Origin: Macrosoma leucophasiata
Taxonomy: Eukaryota; Arthropoda; Insecta; Lepidoptera; Hedylidae
DNA length: 64,000 bases
Direction: 5' to 3'
Assembly: GCA_036365455.1 (NCBI GenBank)
Contig: JAWQUS010000002.1
Location: 5,828,001 to 5,892,000, forward strand
Shown here: piece after piece, positions 54,452 to 64,000 of the stretch
Numbering within the stretch: the first letter of the stretch is position 1
How the letters are laid out: every line of letters begins with the position of its first letter
Notes under the pieces: generated by a model
The model's database searches: none
The model's input: only the letters and a program-made list of their open reading frames with translations
Told to the model about the DNA's origin: nothing
Position numbers and translations under genes: made by a program

Positions 54452-55829
54452 GAAAATTCTCCTTTTCTCCCTCTTCTTAGGGACGTTATGACTACACAAG
54501 TGGAGGAGAATTGCTCGAGCTCAATAGGTAGTACGTAGGTGGATACTCAATCGTCTCTATATGAAACTAGCCTAGACGATATCTGAATTTTCCTAGTTGT
54601 CTACAGATTTCATTGATATACTTATAAGATCTTAATTTTTCTGCACATTTACCCAAGGCTAGACCACTTCAAATTTAGCCATAACAACCATAACAGATTT
54701 TTTAAAAGCAGCTCTTTTACTAGTCACAACACAATATTGGCTTACGTAATTAATATCTATTGATAAATTAGTCAAAAGCTCGTTTATCATAGCTTTGCTC
54801 GCAGCTATGTAAGTAACAAGCTCTGATTTGAATAGGGTCAACAAGGAAAAATTATCTTCCGGTTTGTGGTTCTTCAATGTGTAATGTTTTATTAAATCTA
54901 TCCGATTTTATCTTAAATTATCACAAATTATTTTAAAAAATTGCAAGTAACTGTACAGATATGACGAAAATTTGATTTCTCTGACGTGAATATTTTTAAA
55001 ATAGATCAAGGAAATTATTGACACATTTCAGTACCTATAATTATTTTCTATTAATAAAAGAATTTAATAAATCAAGGTTTTAACGGCTGATGTGAACATG
55101 AATACCTATTTTGTTGACACAATAAAACCTCAAAACAAAGAAATCAGTTTCTACAGAAAGCATAACGACAAATCATCGTATTACAATTATTTCCATTAAA
55201 CCCAATCATACAGAAACAGAGAAAAGGGTCCAGCAAACTAAATTTGTAATCAGAATAAAAATTCACCATTCAGAAGCACATTCGCGTGAAAGTGTCGACG
55301 AGTGGTGCTGTAAAATTTTACGCGCTCACAAATTGTCCATTCTGGCCTCTAACGTTTGGCGCAGCTAAATGGAACGATTGAATAAAACCTCATTGGATTT
55401 ATACCCTCTACGTTAGAATGCAATCGGTTGCCGATGTTAAACACCCCAAGGTACGACCGCGACGTTCCAATTTCAAAAAAGGACCATTTTTATGTGCCAT
55501 AGGAAAAAATTCAATGGCAATTTATCGACGGGAAATCATGGGTTATTCAGATTGGTCGTTTCGATAGTAAAGTGCTATGTGATACTTGCCGGGTGGAGTT
55601 TTAAAATAATAAATTGGTTTTATGTTGAATTTAAGCAAGGCTGTAGGTACTGATGGAGTGATAACTTTGTGGTTAATGTACTCTTTTTGTTTTTATTTTG
55701 GGTGGTGCAATTTAAACATATATTCGACAAAAAAATAAAGAGTCAGAACCTACAGTACAGTCGGTAGTCAATCGATAGAAAGTACCTTTAATATTACTGC
55801 CACCTTACTAATCTTACCTTGTTAATGTT
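54452..55829. other. Longest repeat-free stretch; no gene recognised
   Basis: Minus-strand frame 54659-54877 (72 codons, starting MKNHKPEDNFSLLTLFKSEL) has unbiased composition but no motif, and no splice-bounded neighbours could be identified. The rest is AT-rich. If a host exon is hidden in this window, this is a plausible place, but I cannot support one. Confidence 0.35.
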
Positions 55830-56017
55830 AATGATTGTAGAAGCCCAGGACCAAATAGGTCGAGTACTGTCTAATGGTGGGGTCAAAAGTCATAGGAATC
55901 GGCGTGCGTGTATGAAGAGAATGATGAAGGTAGATGAGGCACAGGAGGTGTGTCAGGACCGGAATATCTGGCGCTTCACACTCTCTGCCTACCCCGTTAG
56001 AGACCTGTCGTGAAGAT
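55830..56017 (+). mobile_element. LINE 3' end, decayed
   Basis: Encodes QDQIGRVLSNGGVKSHRNRR, ACMKRMMKVDEAQEVCQD and LSAYPVRDLS with a stop, as in 40613-41117, then gaagatacat. The (ATAC)n tail is reduced to a single unit. Confidence 0.75.
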
Positions 56018-56490
56018 ACATTTCACTTGAAGCCAAATTTCATTTCGGGTTTTGGTCAGTTGCAATCTTGAATATTTTTGATACTAAATCCCATGTAAAT
56101 TTTAATGTTCTTCGTATTTAAATCTGGTTACTGCCTCAAGATAAATCTCATTGATGATGAAGAAGTCGACTGTAAGACTGAAAGATCTAAAATACAATGT
56201 TTTATGTCTGTTTGAAGGATATGTCTTCTTGCTGACGTGTTCAATGAATGTTTCTTTCTTTCTCATTTAATTTCAATCTCCCGTTTTCATCTTAATGATA
56301 ATAATACAATATGAAAATGAAAATGAAAATTTTATTTAGCGCTTAGCTAGGACACATATGTACAGTATGTATACACAATGAAATACCTACCTACAATGAA
56401 ACAAAAAAAAAACAAAGTAAGTAAATAACTAACTAAAATAATATATACAATAAAGCAATGAAAGAATTATAAACATTTATCTGTATTTAC
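56018..56490. other. Spacer with an AT/A-rich LINE-tail-like tract
   Basis: aatatgaaaatgaaaatgaa, then attttatttagcgc, near 56310-56340 resembles the complement of a LINE polyadenylation end. Nothing coding. Confidence 0.35.
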
Positions 56491-56750
56491 TTAAAGTTCT
56501 TCGGACACATCACCGAGGAATCCATGGAACGACTGGTAGTACAAGGGAAAGTTGAGGGCAAACGATCTCGTGGACGCTCACCGACCAGATGGACAGACCT
56601 CATCAGATCTGTGGCGCACTCCAGCATCAATGACTGCTCTCACTCTGCCAGACATCGAGCTACATGGCGACGCACCGCGATCACGACGGCGACAGATCAG
56701 TGTGACCGATACATGACCACGACCACTCTGCCAAGAGTGCACGACTAAGA
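56491..56750 (+). mobile_element. LINE C-terminal fragment, different family
   Basis: Encodes FFGHITEESMERLVVQGKVE, GKRSRGRSPTRWTDLIRSVA and RHRATWRRTAITTATDQCD. This is the usual end of LINE reverse transcriptase ORFs (GHI..E, GKR.RGR.P.RW, A.DR..WR). It differs from both the RTE and the (ATAC)n-tailed family. 5' truncated. Confidence 0.7.
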
Positions 56751-56810
56751 AGATTGCCAGTATGCAAAGTTTTTCCCCCTAACATCCACAGCATCCTACT
56801 ATCGATACTA

Positions 56811-57364
56811 ATTAATTGTTTTATATTATTTCGCATTAACACATGCTTGTGAAATATATTTATATTTTAAAGAAAAATGGAAAGAAAAATTTGACTTCAG
56901 GCGAGACTCGAACTCGCGGCCTACTGGGAATCTAGTCCAGCCGCTCTTCCAATAGAGCTACTGAAGTCCTACCCGATTTGTCGAGTCTTTCCTTCACATT
57001 TATTGCAAGTCAAATGTCGCCTGAATTCAAATTTTTCTTTCCATTTTTCTTTAAAATATAAATATATTTCACAAGCATGTGTTAATGCGAAATAATATAA
57101 AACAATTATTAAGGGTAAAAGCGACTTCTTTACGATATTCAATAAACTGAAAAGTCTATTATATCGGTTGCCTAACTAGCATAGTTGGCAATAGATGGCG
57201 CTGCTGCTACCATAAAGCAATGCAATAAATGTGAAGGAATGACTCGACAAATCGGGTAGGACTTCAGTAGCTCAATTGGAAGAGCAATTGGACTAGATTC
57301 CCAGGAGGCCGCGAGTTCGAGTCTCGCCTGAAGTCAAATTTTTCTTTCCATTTTTCTTTAAAAT
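56811..57364. mobile_element. PAL element, most complete copy
   Basis: Flanked by perfect 11-bp target duplications tatcgatacta at 56800-56810 and 57365-57375. The first palindrome runs about 56817-57107, with termini tgttttatattatttcgcat and its complement. It has a minus-strand tRNA-like sequence at 56893-56968. A second tRNA-like sequence lies on the plus strand at 57260-57335. The linker holds aagggtaaaagcgacttctt and caatagatggcgctgctgct. Confidence 0.85.
57260..57335 (+). pseudogene. tRNA-like sequence in PAL right arm
   Basis: Acceptor gacttcag/ctgaagtc, D-stem gctc/gagc, T-arm gcgag/ctcgc are kept. The anticodon stem is broken here (caattgg opposite ccagg). A promoter head rather than a working tRNA. 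Confidence 0.65.
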
Positions 57365-57627
57365 ATCGATACTATTTGTTTGCTAATTTTCAAAATAATA
57401 TATTCAGTTCATTTTGAATGATCGACTAACACAAACTTTGTAATTTGAATATTACCTAGTAGAATTATTCGATGGAATAAATTCCCACGAGTAAACATTT
57501 GTACTCGTTACACATAAAAGTAAGTGTCAGAAAAGTTTCAACATTAATTTGTTTTCCACGAAACGAATTTTGTTTTCGAGACATTAGTTGAATATAATTT
57601 GGTTGTCTTGATGTTTATTTGTCACTT

Positions 57628-57923
57628 GCTGTGCCCGCGTCTATTTATGATTGTTCAGTTTCGGACATAAATAAACGGACAAAGTCGTGGGTGCAGCTAG
57701 TATAAAAGTAGCCTAAGTTACTCCTTATTACGTCAGTGAAAGTCAGCCGTTCCCAAGATTAGCCCCAAACAGACAGACAGACAGACAAACAAAAATTGAC
57801 AAAAATGTTGTTTTGGTATATGTATATAGGTACATGACCACGATTTTTACATATGGATTTAGTAAAACTCGGTTATTTTTGTGTTACAAACAGACACTGT
57901 AATTTTATTTATTTGTATATATT
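57628..57923 (+). mobile_element. FAM-L element, degenerate head
   Basis: cttgctgtgcccgcg and gacaaagtcgtgggtgcagc at the inverted ends, acagacagacagacagacaa, and tgttgttttggtatatgtat; ends ttatttgtatata. Confidence 0.7.
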
Positions 57924-58167
57924 TAAAAACTAGTAACTGTTTAATTACTGTTTAGGCCTCACAGGGCTATATGTATAATGAGGTAAATAATAAATAAACA
58001 CCTTAAAATAACATACCAATTAGTGGATTAATAGAGCTCAGCGTCCACACCGCCAAACCGAATAGCTTTTTTATTCGTTAACGTCTTTGATTTTTTTGTC
58101 CTTTTGTACCACCTACAAGATCAATATTAAATCTCCGAGCAATATAAGCGGACAATAATTATTACAA

Positions 58168-58501
58168 CTAGCTGTGCCTGCGACTTCGTCCACGTGAAAG
58201 TTTATGATCTTTCAGTATCTACCCGGACGAAGTCTTGGGCGCAGCTAGAATGAAAGTAGCCCTAAGTTACTTAGGCTACTTTGACAAATAGCTTATTACA
58301 TAAGCTATCTGTCAGTGAAAGTCCCGTCAAAATCAGTCCAGCCATTCCCGAGATTAGCGAAAACAAACAGACAGACAGACAGAAATTGTAAAATTTTGTT
58401 TTGGTATATGTACTGTGTATGTACATACATATGCATTTAGTAAAAAGCGGTTATTTTTATATTACAAACAGACACTCTTATTTCATTTATTTGTATAGAT
58501 A
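58168..58501 (+). mobile_element. FAM-L element
   Basis: Inverted ends at 58168-58248 (CTAG at both edges), cagacagacagacag, ttttgttttggtatatgtac, and the terminal tttatttgtatagat at 58487-58501. Confidence 0.8.
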
Positions 58502-58992
58502 AGCGTTTTAACTGTCATAAATTGAGTTGATATTCAATATACAGTCCTCTAAAATAGTTCCCAAAGTTTACAGCGTAGTGGAAAACTATTGTATGACAGT
58601 GGTCGACCTCCGTCACGGGCAGACGAGACCACAAAAAAAATAAAATAATGAAAAAAACTTCTTGAGAATTTTTTGCTTTTGAATGGCCAAGTTTAACGTT
58701 GGTGTATCGAATTATTTATTTATTTTGAATGGGATAATGCTGACTTTTGTTTTACATCCGAAAATTATACAAAATACGAGACGATTATATTTTTTTTTTA
58801 CATTACACATTACAATTACCGATATGAATTATATTTAAAAGAAAGAAAGAAAGGAAGTAAAAGCCTTCTTTAAAATTACCGTTATATATGAAATAAAAGA
58901 AAAAGAATTTATTTTCTTGGTCCCATAAAACGTATACATGCAAAAGAAGAAAAAGACGAGATGAACTAGAACTAAAGGTATGGTTTTGTGAA
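58502..58992. other. Spacer, nothing recognised
   Basis: A-rich and T-rich tracts; open frame 58803-59036 is low complexity (FFFFYFIYN type). Confidence 0.4.
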
Positions 58993-59425
58993 GCCATAGA
59001 GCAACTTGGCCCACCGGTCGCGGTACACACAGACACTACAAAAATCGTCTATTGCTACGAAACTCATACCTTGACTTTAACGAAATACATAAACAATTTA
59101 ACGCACACATTTAAACACCTAGGCGACAGGCATAGGCCCACTTGGGCTTGTACTTTGACAGAAGGGAAAGCCTGCATATTGCGACTCCCCTCCGACTCGC
59201 CGCGTTCCTCTATGTGTGAAGCCGAGAAAAACGGCACCCATCTCAGCTAATTGTTACAACACATAGAGCAACACCGGAGGGGAGTAGCCATATGCAGGCT
59301 TTCCCCTTTGTCAAAGTACAAGCCCAAATGGGCCTAGACCTTTCGCCTAGAAGTCAAGGTGTGAGTTTCATAACAATAGACGATTTTTATTTCATTGTCC
59401 GGTGGGCCGCGTTGCTCTATGTTGC
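58993..59425. mobile_element. Large palindrome built from SINE-D-related sequence
   Basis: Inner arms 59119-59196 and 59275-59350 (ctaggcgacaggcatag, gggcttgtactttgacag, agcctgcatat, ctcccctccg) pair with a few mismatches. Outer arms pair cgtctattgctacgaaac with the complementary block near 59365-59390, and tagagcaacttggcccacc with ggtgggccgcgttgctcta. Related unpaired sequence is at 62330-62520. Confidence 0.75.
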
Positions 59426-59790
59426 AACAAATGCTGTAACGCTGATGTTCTAATGGGCCCTGTGTATGATAAAACTTACGAACTACAAGTTAAGGGAAAA
59501 CAAATTGGAGTACCAAACTCAAAGTTTGGAATTGTACTTCCAAGAGCGTCCAAGGTTATGTATAATTGATGAAAATTGTTTCATCACAACTTCAACTTAT
59601 ATTGAAGGGCAAAACAAGTTAAACAATCATAAAATATCTCCAACTTCAAAGGAAACTTTGAAAGTTATGAATGATAAATACTAATATAGTATCAAACAAC
59701 ACTTTACTAATGGGAACAAAACATTTTACTTTTACTTTACGTGACGTCATGGAAAACATACTCGTAATATAGATTATAAACCGCCCAAAT
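59426..59790. other. Spacer with a short open frame and a duplicated block
   Basis: Frame 59466-59684 (72 codons, MIKLTNYKLRENKLEYQTQS start) has no motif. 59684-59722 (ctaatatagtatcaaacaac, then actttactaatgg) is repeated at 60814-60852. Confidence 0.4.
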
Positions 59791-59794
59791 GTAA

Positions 59795-59980
59795 TCTATA
59801 ATATAAAAATAAGTCGGGTTTTCCTTCCTGACGCTATAACTCCAGAACGCACATACCGATTTCCATGGTTCTGCATTCGTTGGAAAGGTCTCGGGCTCCG
59901 TAAGGTTTATAGCAAAGAAAAGTCAGGAAAGTAATTCATAAAACGACATCCACGCGGGCGAAGCCGCGGGCAACAGCTAG
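59795..59980 (+). mobile_element. HEL-a Helitron-like element
   Basis: Starts ctataatataaaaataagtc, has aactccagaacgcacatacc, and ends cgcgggcgaagccgcgggca, acagCTAG, T. The cgcgg/ccgcg hairpin next to CTAG is clear. Confidence 0.75.
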
Positions 59981-60119
59981 TGTGTTATAATTAACAGTAG
60001 TAGGGTAGAGAAAGTGTTGCCATCTTTATATTAAAACTGACAAATACTGCAAAAGTCTGTTCGTCTGTTATTCTGTTATTCTTTAACGGCTAAATCACAG
60101 TAACAAATTTGATGATTTT

Positions 60120-60440
60120 TTTTTTAAAGAAACATGCACAGAAAAATTTTACTTCAGGCGAGACTTGAATATGCGGCCACTGGGGATCGTGTCCTAACTA
60201 GAAACTAGCATTGTTGGCAATAGATGTCGCTACTGCCACCATAAGGCAATGCAATAAATGTGAAGGAAAGATTTGACAAATCGGGCAGGACTTCGATAGC
60301 TCAGTTGGAAGAGCGGCAGGACTAGATTTCCAGTGGCTGCGTGTTCGAGTCTCGCCTGAAGACATTTTTTTCATTTTTCTTTTGAAAAATATATTTTACT
60401 AGCATGTGTTATTGCGAGATTATATATAAACAATTTTAAT
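60120..60440. mobile_element. PAL element, older copy
   Basis: Left arm remnant at 60128-60190 (cttcaggcgagacttgaata). The right arm has a tRNA-like sequence at 60289-60363 (gatagctcagttggaagagc, gtgttcgagtctcgcctgaa) and the terminus actagcatgtgttattgcga. The caatagatgtcgctactgcc linker is kept. Confidence 0.7.
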
Positions 60441-60489
60441 TAACTTTGTCACAAATAAAGTTGATGAGGCAGAATCGAACAAAGTGTAC

Positions 60490-60682
60490 TTTTTATGTAA
60501 TGAAGGTATCAAAGAAGCATGCCGTTCACATTGATGTTAAATGGTAACTGCAGTCTGTAGACAAGTACACAAAAACCAGAGGTCAAATTGTGGATGCGTT
60601 GCCAGTTGTTATGTCTCTGTGATAGTTATTACGGGGCCATACATTACCATCTAACCGGAACACGATAGTGCTGAACACTACG
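60490..60682 (-). mobile_element. Diverged SINE-A, head lost
   Basis: ttttatgtaatgaaggtatc, ccgttcacattgatgttaaa, then cggaacacgatagtgctgaa. Confidence 0.75.
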
Positions 60683-60967
60683 CCTTTAACTATAAACCTT
60701 TATAAATTTGTATTTTTAAATATCAACCCTTTACGGAGGATAAAAATATATGTGCAAAAAATTATCTACAAAATCGAGTTTATTGAAAATTGTCACGAAT
60801 ATAGTATGATACATACTAATATAGTATCAAACAACACTTTACTAATGGAACAAAAAAAAATCAACATAACAAATATCACGCGGATACGTGTGTTTGTATT
60901 TACTTATTCATGCAAAAACAGATTGCTAGTAGGTACGCACACAGCCTTACACTATGACGGGGTTATA

Positions 60968-61535
60968 TTTTTAGAGTTCCGTACGTGAAGGGCGAAAACG
61001 GCACCTTTTAAACTTTCGCTCTCCTTTTGTATGGAAAACGGCACCTTATTTAAATTTTTTGCTCCTTAAATATTCTGAAGAAAGAAGAAGAAACAAAGAA
61101 AGAAGAAGAAAGAAACAAGAAACCCTCGTAGTTTCGCTATCTCCGTCCGTCTTTCCGCAGCTATATTTGTAGACTTTTAGTACTAGGAATCTGTAATTTG
61201 GCACGAATATGCGAAGGAAGTCGGGCAATAAGAAAAAAAAAATGGATAACCTCTCTTACGCGTAAAGTGGGAGCTGTAATGTTTCTTTTCTATAAATATA
61301 CAAAATACCGTAGTCTTTAAAAATATTTTATGTTTGAGAAAAGATTTTCTCGATTAATTCTGTTTGTGAAATATTGAGCTATTAAGTGCGATTTTTTTGT
61401 TAAACGCAAGTGTTCGACTTCTACTAACTTCTATCAGCTAAATAGGGTCATTATATTATTATTAAAGTGTACTTGGAAAATGGAACTCTCTCTACATTGC
61501 GCGTGGCCCGTAACGCACCTGCCCGGTTTTAATAA
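60968..61535 (+). mobile_element. FAM-F element, older copy
   Basis: Starts ttttagagttccgtacgtg, has aagaaaccctcgtagtttcg, tctccgtccgtctttccg and gtaatttggcacgaatatg, and ends ctctacattgcgcgtggccc, gcacctgcccggttttaa. It lacks the 29-bp hairpin of the copy at 29698. An aagaagaaagaa microsatellite lies near 61079-61120. Confidence 0.65.
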
Positions 61536-62136
61536 AAAAACCTTAACAAAAAAATAAAGCAAAATAAAAACCGATTTCAAAAACCCGCCACATATATGTA
61601 AAAAATTACCAAAAACGAACCAAAAACCATAAGTCTTTAATGGGCGTAACTGGTGGCCCGACTTCTAACTATTCCAAAAGTGTAATAAACATTGCTCTTT
61701 GGGCTTAAAACTATTCTACTTAGTTTACTTAGCCTTATTTTCTTCTTTATTGTCTTTTTGACCGAAACTTGGATGATACGGAACCTGTTTTATGCGAACC
61801 GAGGCGCACTCGGGCCGTTTTTTATGTTGTTTACCTGAGTTTTTATTCGACAAACAAATGACGGTGGAGGGAAACACTTTCGCCAGGAATTCACGCGACT
61901 CTTATAATGTTCGCGAGGTTGGGAACGTCGTTTGAGATGAAAAATCGTAAGTTGTCGACCGTGGGCGTATTAGCCACATTTTTTATGGAGATGTCTAGAC
62001 TGACTTTATGTACGTACATATAAGTTATAGTTTATTCGCTAAAGAAGATTGTATCACAACAGGCGCTTACGTAAATTATCATTATCATGTGATGAGCATG
62101 ACGGATTTTATACTTAAATTTTCATTGCTTCCTTTC
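61536..62136. other. Spacer, nothing recognised
   Basis: No landmark or motif seen. Confidence 0.4.
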
Positions 62137-62188
62137 TGGTTGTAGAGCTTCAGTGACGGGTTGTGGGCGTAGGCGTTACCGCATTAGT
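62137..62188 (+). mobile_element. SINE-A head scrap
   Basis: ctggttgtagagcttcagtg, gtgggcgtaggcgttaccgc; cut by the next element. Confidence 0.6.
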
Positions 62189-62195
62189 AGTGTAC

Positions 62196-62575
62196 CACTG
62201 AGTTGTCTAGTTGTGGTAAGCCACTACCGCTATGCTGGGCTTGTGTTTTCTATCCCCGGGTCAGTTCTATTGGAATTCTTCCATTCATCGAAAGCTTTCT
62301 AGTGCCCGCTCGGAGTTTGATAATGTGCCACGAGATGACAATAGCATAGAGCAACACGGGCCACCGGCCGCGGCGGACCGGAGGGGAGTAGCCAAGTGCA
62401 GGCTTTCCCCTCTGTCATAGTACGAGACGAAATTATCCTATGCCTGTCGCCCAGATATTTAAATGTGTGTGTGAAATAGTTTATGTATTTTGAAAAAGTC
62501 AAGGTGTGAGTTTCGTAGTATTATAGACGATTTTTGAAGTGTGAGTGTGTGTCACACGTATTTATCCTTACAAAA
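62196..62575 (+). mobile_element. SINE-D-related element with an alternative 3' end
   Basis: Degenerate tRNA-like head (gttgtctagttgtggtaagc, then tatccccgggtcag), body gtttgataatgtgccacgag, then the ctatgcctgtcgcccag and gtgtgtgtcacacgtattt blocks shared with 6607-6796 and 58993-59425. Confidence 0.55.
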
Positions 62576-62579
62576 ATAT

Positions 62580-62968
62580 AACTACGTTAAGAAAAACCGA
62601 CTTCAAAACTGAAAAGTAAAAAATAATGATTTAATTGTAATTATATACAACCTATTATTTACATGTGCTCATTACATGGTTTGAAGTCGGTGCCAAGCCA
62701 TAAACAAATAATTATATTTTAATCACTTAAATATGAATACGAGCAAATTAATACACTGAACAAAACGTAACCAGCGAATCGTGGGTGTTTGCATGTATGC
62801 TTGAATTCATGCATTTACCTCTGCCTCGGGGATTACAGGCGTGAAGTTTGGCACCGACTTCAAATCTATTAGTAATTAGCACATATAAATAATAGGTAGT
62901 ATATAATTACAATTAAATCATTATTTTTTACTTTTCAGTATTGAAGTCGGTTTTTCTTAACGTAGTTA
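62580..62968. mobile_element. MITE-like element with about 115-bp terminal inverted repeats
   Basis: The left arm 62580-62693 (ctacgttaagaaaaaccgac, aaaaaataatgatttaatt, gaagtcggtgcc) pairs with 62850-62968. The centre carries a SINE-D tail block (62781-62855, cgaatcgtgggtgtttgcat). No coding capacity. Confidence 0.8.
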
Positions 62969-63532
62969 GATTTATTTAATACATTTTAGTTTATTGCTGC
63001 ATTGTCAATTAGATTAATGTTCACATCTAAATATTGAATTTTTAAAATCTGAATATTTTAGCTTCGTGGCAATTAGATACGTAATTTAAATTGTTTAGGT
63101 GTGTCGATACAAAATTATTACACGACTATACGAAATCAATGAAAAAATTTTATCCACGAAGGAGTAAATATGCTGTGTTGTGTCGTCGATGAGTAAATGT
63201 GTCATCGTCACTTGTTGACATCTTGTTGTCATGCACATTAGGACTGTTTAGGACGTCAGTGGATTCAACGCACTGTATGACAACTCGCCGTCTATTCTTA
63301 TTCCTTTAGTCTGAGGTGAAAGTAAGTAAAAAAATGCTCATAAAATAAAAACGAATAAGCCTATCTCAATCAAATTTTTATGGGACCAATTCGAAACTAT
63401 TCCGCATCAAACAAAAGAAGAATTACGTAAATCGGTCCATAAATCTCGGCGAAAATCGCGTACATACAAAAAAAAAAAAAAAAATACCGGCCGAATTGAG
63501 AACCTTCTCGTTTTTTGAACTCGGTTAAAAAA
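62969..63532. other. AT-rich spacer, nothing recognised
   Basis: A-run at about 63468-63483; no frame of interest. Confidence 0.4.
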
Positions 63533-63625
63533 TAACAGACTGTTTTGTATCGGCAATAAACGCTATGGCTACTCCCCTTCGGTCCGCCTCGACCAGTAGG
63601 CCGAGTTGCTCTATGGACAATAGGC
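63533..63625 (+). mobile_element. SINE-D-related body fragment
   Basis: gactgttttgtatcggcaat, aaacgctatggctactcccc, ggccgagttgctctatg; same blocks as at 6720-6790. Confidence 0.5.
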
Positions 63626-63789
63626 TCGCCACCTATTACACGGTAAAAATGTAACTGACAAATCGTAAATATTTACACGTATGCTTGAATGCATTTACGA
63701 GTAATAGTGGAATGAATCCGCCCGCCAAGTCCGCTCCCGCTACACACCACTGGATTCGATCCGGTGGACCGAATCCGGTCGTGTGTAGC

Positions 63790-63983
63790 TGTCTGTCTGT
63801 CTGTTTGGCGGGGCTAATCTTGGAATCGGCTGGACCGATTTTGACGGGACTTTCACTGGCAGATAGCTGATGTAACAAGGAGTAACTAAGGCTACTTTTG
63901 TACTAGCTGCGCCCACGACTTCGTCCGGGCAGATACTGAACAATCATAAATTGTCACGCGGGCGAAGTTGCGGGCACAGCTTG
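63790..63983 (-). mobile_element. FAM-L element, 3' truncated
   Basis: From gtctgtctgtctgtttggcg through cactggcagatagctgatgt to the inverted Helitron-like ends, tagctgcgcccacgacttcg at 63904 and cgggcacagcttgtt at 63971-63985. Confidence 0.75.
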
Positions 63984-64000
63984 TTAAAAATAAATATTGT

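Noticed and set aside
58803..59036. 77-codon minus-strand frame
   Set aside because: Low-complexity Phe/Ser runs, and its start lies within the large palindrome beginning at 58993.

Overview
The window looks like a moth or butterfly (lepidopteran) nuclear genome in a gene-poor, repeat-saturated stretch. The signs are several non-autonomous elements ending in CTAG before T with a short GC hairpin upstream (Helitron-like ends common in Lepidoptera), an RTE-clade LINE with a (TCA/TGA)n tail, a 5S-rRNA-headed SINE, tRNA-headed SINEs, and AT-rich spacers with no bacterial gene structure. I find no intact host gene, no functional rRNA or tRNA gene and no CRISPR array. Nearly every protein-like reading frame is retrotransposon debris.

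Main repeat families, named here for convenience. SINE-A: about 290 bp, poly-A tail, head reading ggtagagctcc, about two dozen copies or fragments. SINE-B: 5S-rRNA-like head, 2 copies. SINE-C: tRNA-like head, 3 copies. SINE-D: tRNA-like head, tail containing atttacctctgcc, several fragments. PAL: palindromic elements carrying a tRNA-like cloverleaf, 4 large and several small copies. HEL-a and HEL-b: Helitron-like ends. FAM-L: an inverted pair of Helitron-like ends plus a gacagaca tract. FAM-F: begins gggttcc, ends near cacttgaccggtttt.

Layout. 1-7.5 kb: locally duplicated sequence broken up by SINEs and PAL. 9-10.9 kb: PAL copy beside a 5'-truncated Jockey-like LINE. 12.1-12.6 kb: an RTE 5' end joined to a SINE. 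13722-25677: two abutting direct copies of a 5978-bp unit, each holding a full-length but frameshifted RTE element. 27-29 kb: local tandem repeat with a SINE-B insertion. 31.3-33.1 kb: 3'-truncated LINE with a KAPGPDG-type reverse transcriptase. 33-37 kb: diverged repeated exon-like segments among SINEs and Helitron-like ends. 38-44 kb: nested SINEs, snap-back palindromes, LINE tails and a 97-bp inverted repeat. 44.6-51.2 kb: three local direct duplications. 52-64 kb: more FAM-L, SINE-A, PAL, FAM-F and two large inverted repeats.

No operon-like organisation is present. The history is one of nested insertion. A FAM-L element was hit by RTE with a 12-bp target duplication, RTE then decayed by frameshift, and only afterwards was the whole block tandemly duplicated. 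The strongest candidates for something undescribed are the PAL family, the near-identical 6-kb tandem duplication, the short near-perfect snap-back hairpins, and three local duplications that keep matching open frames.
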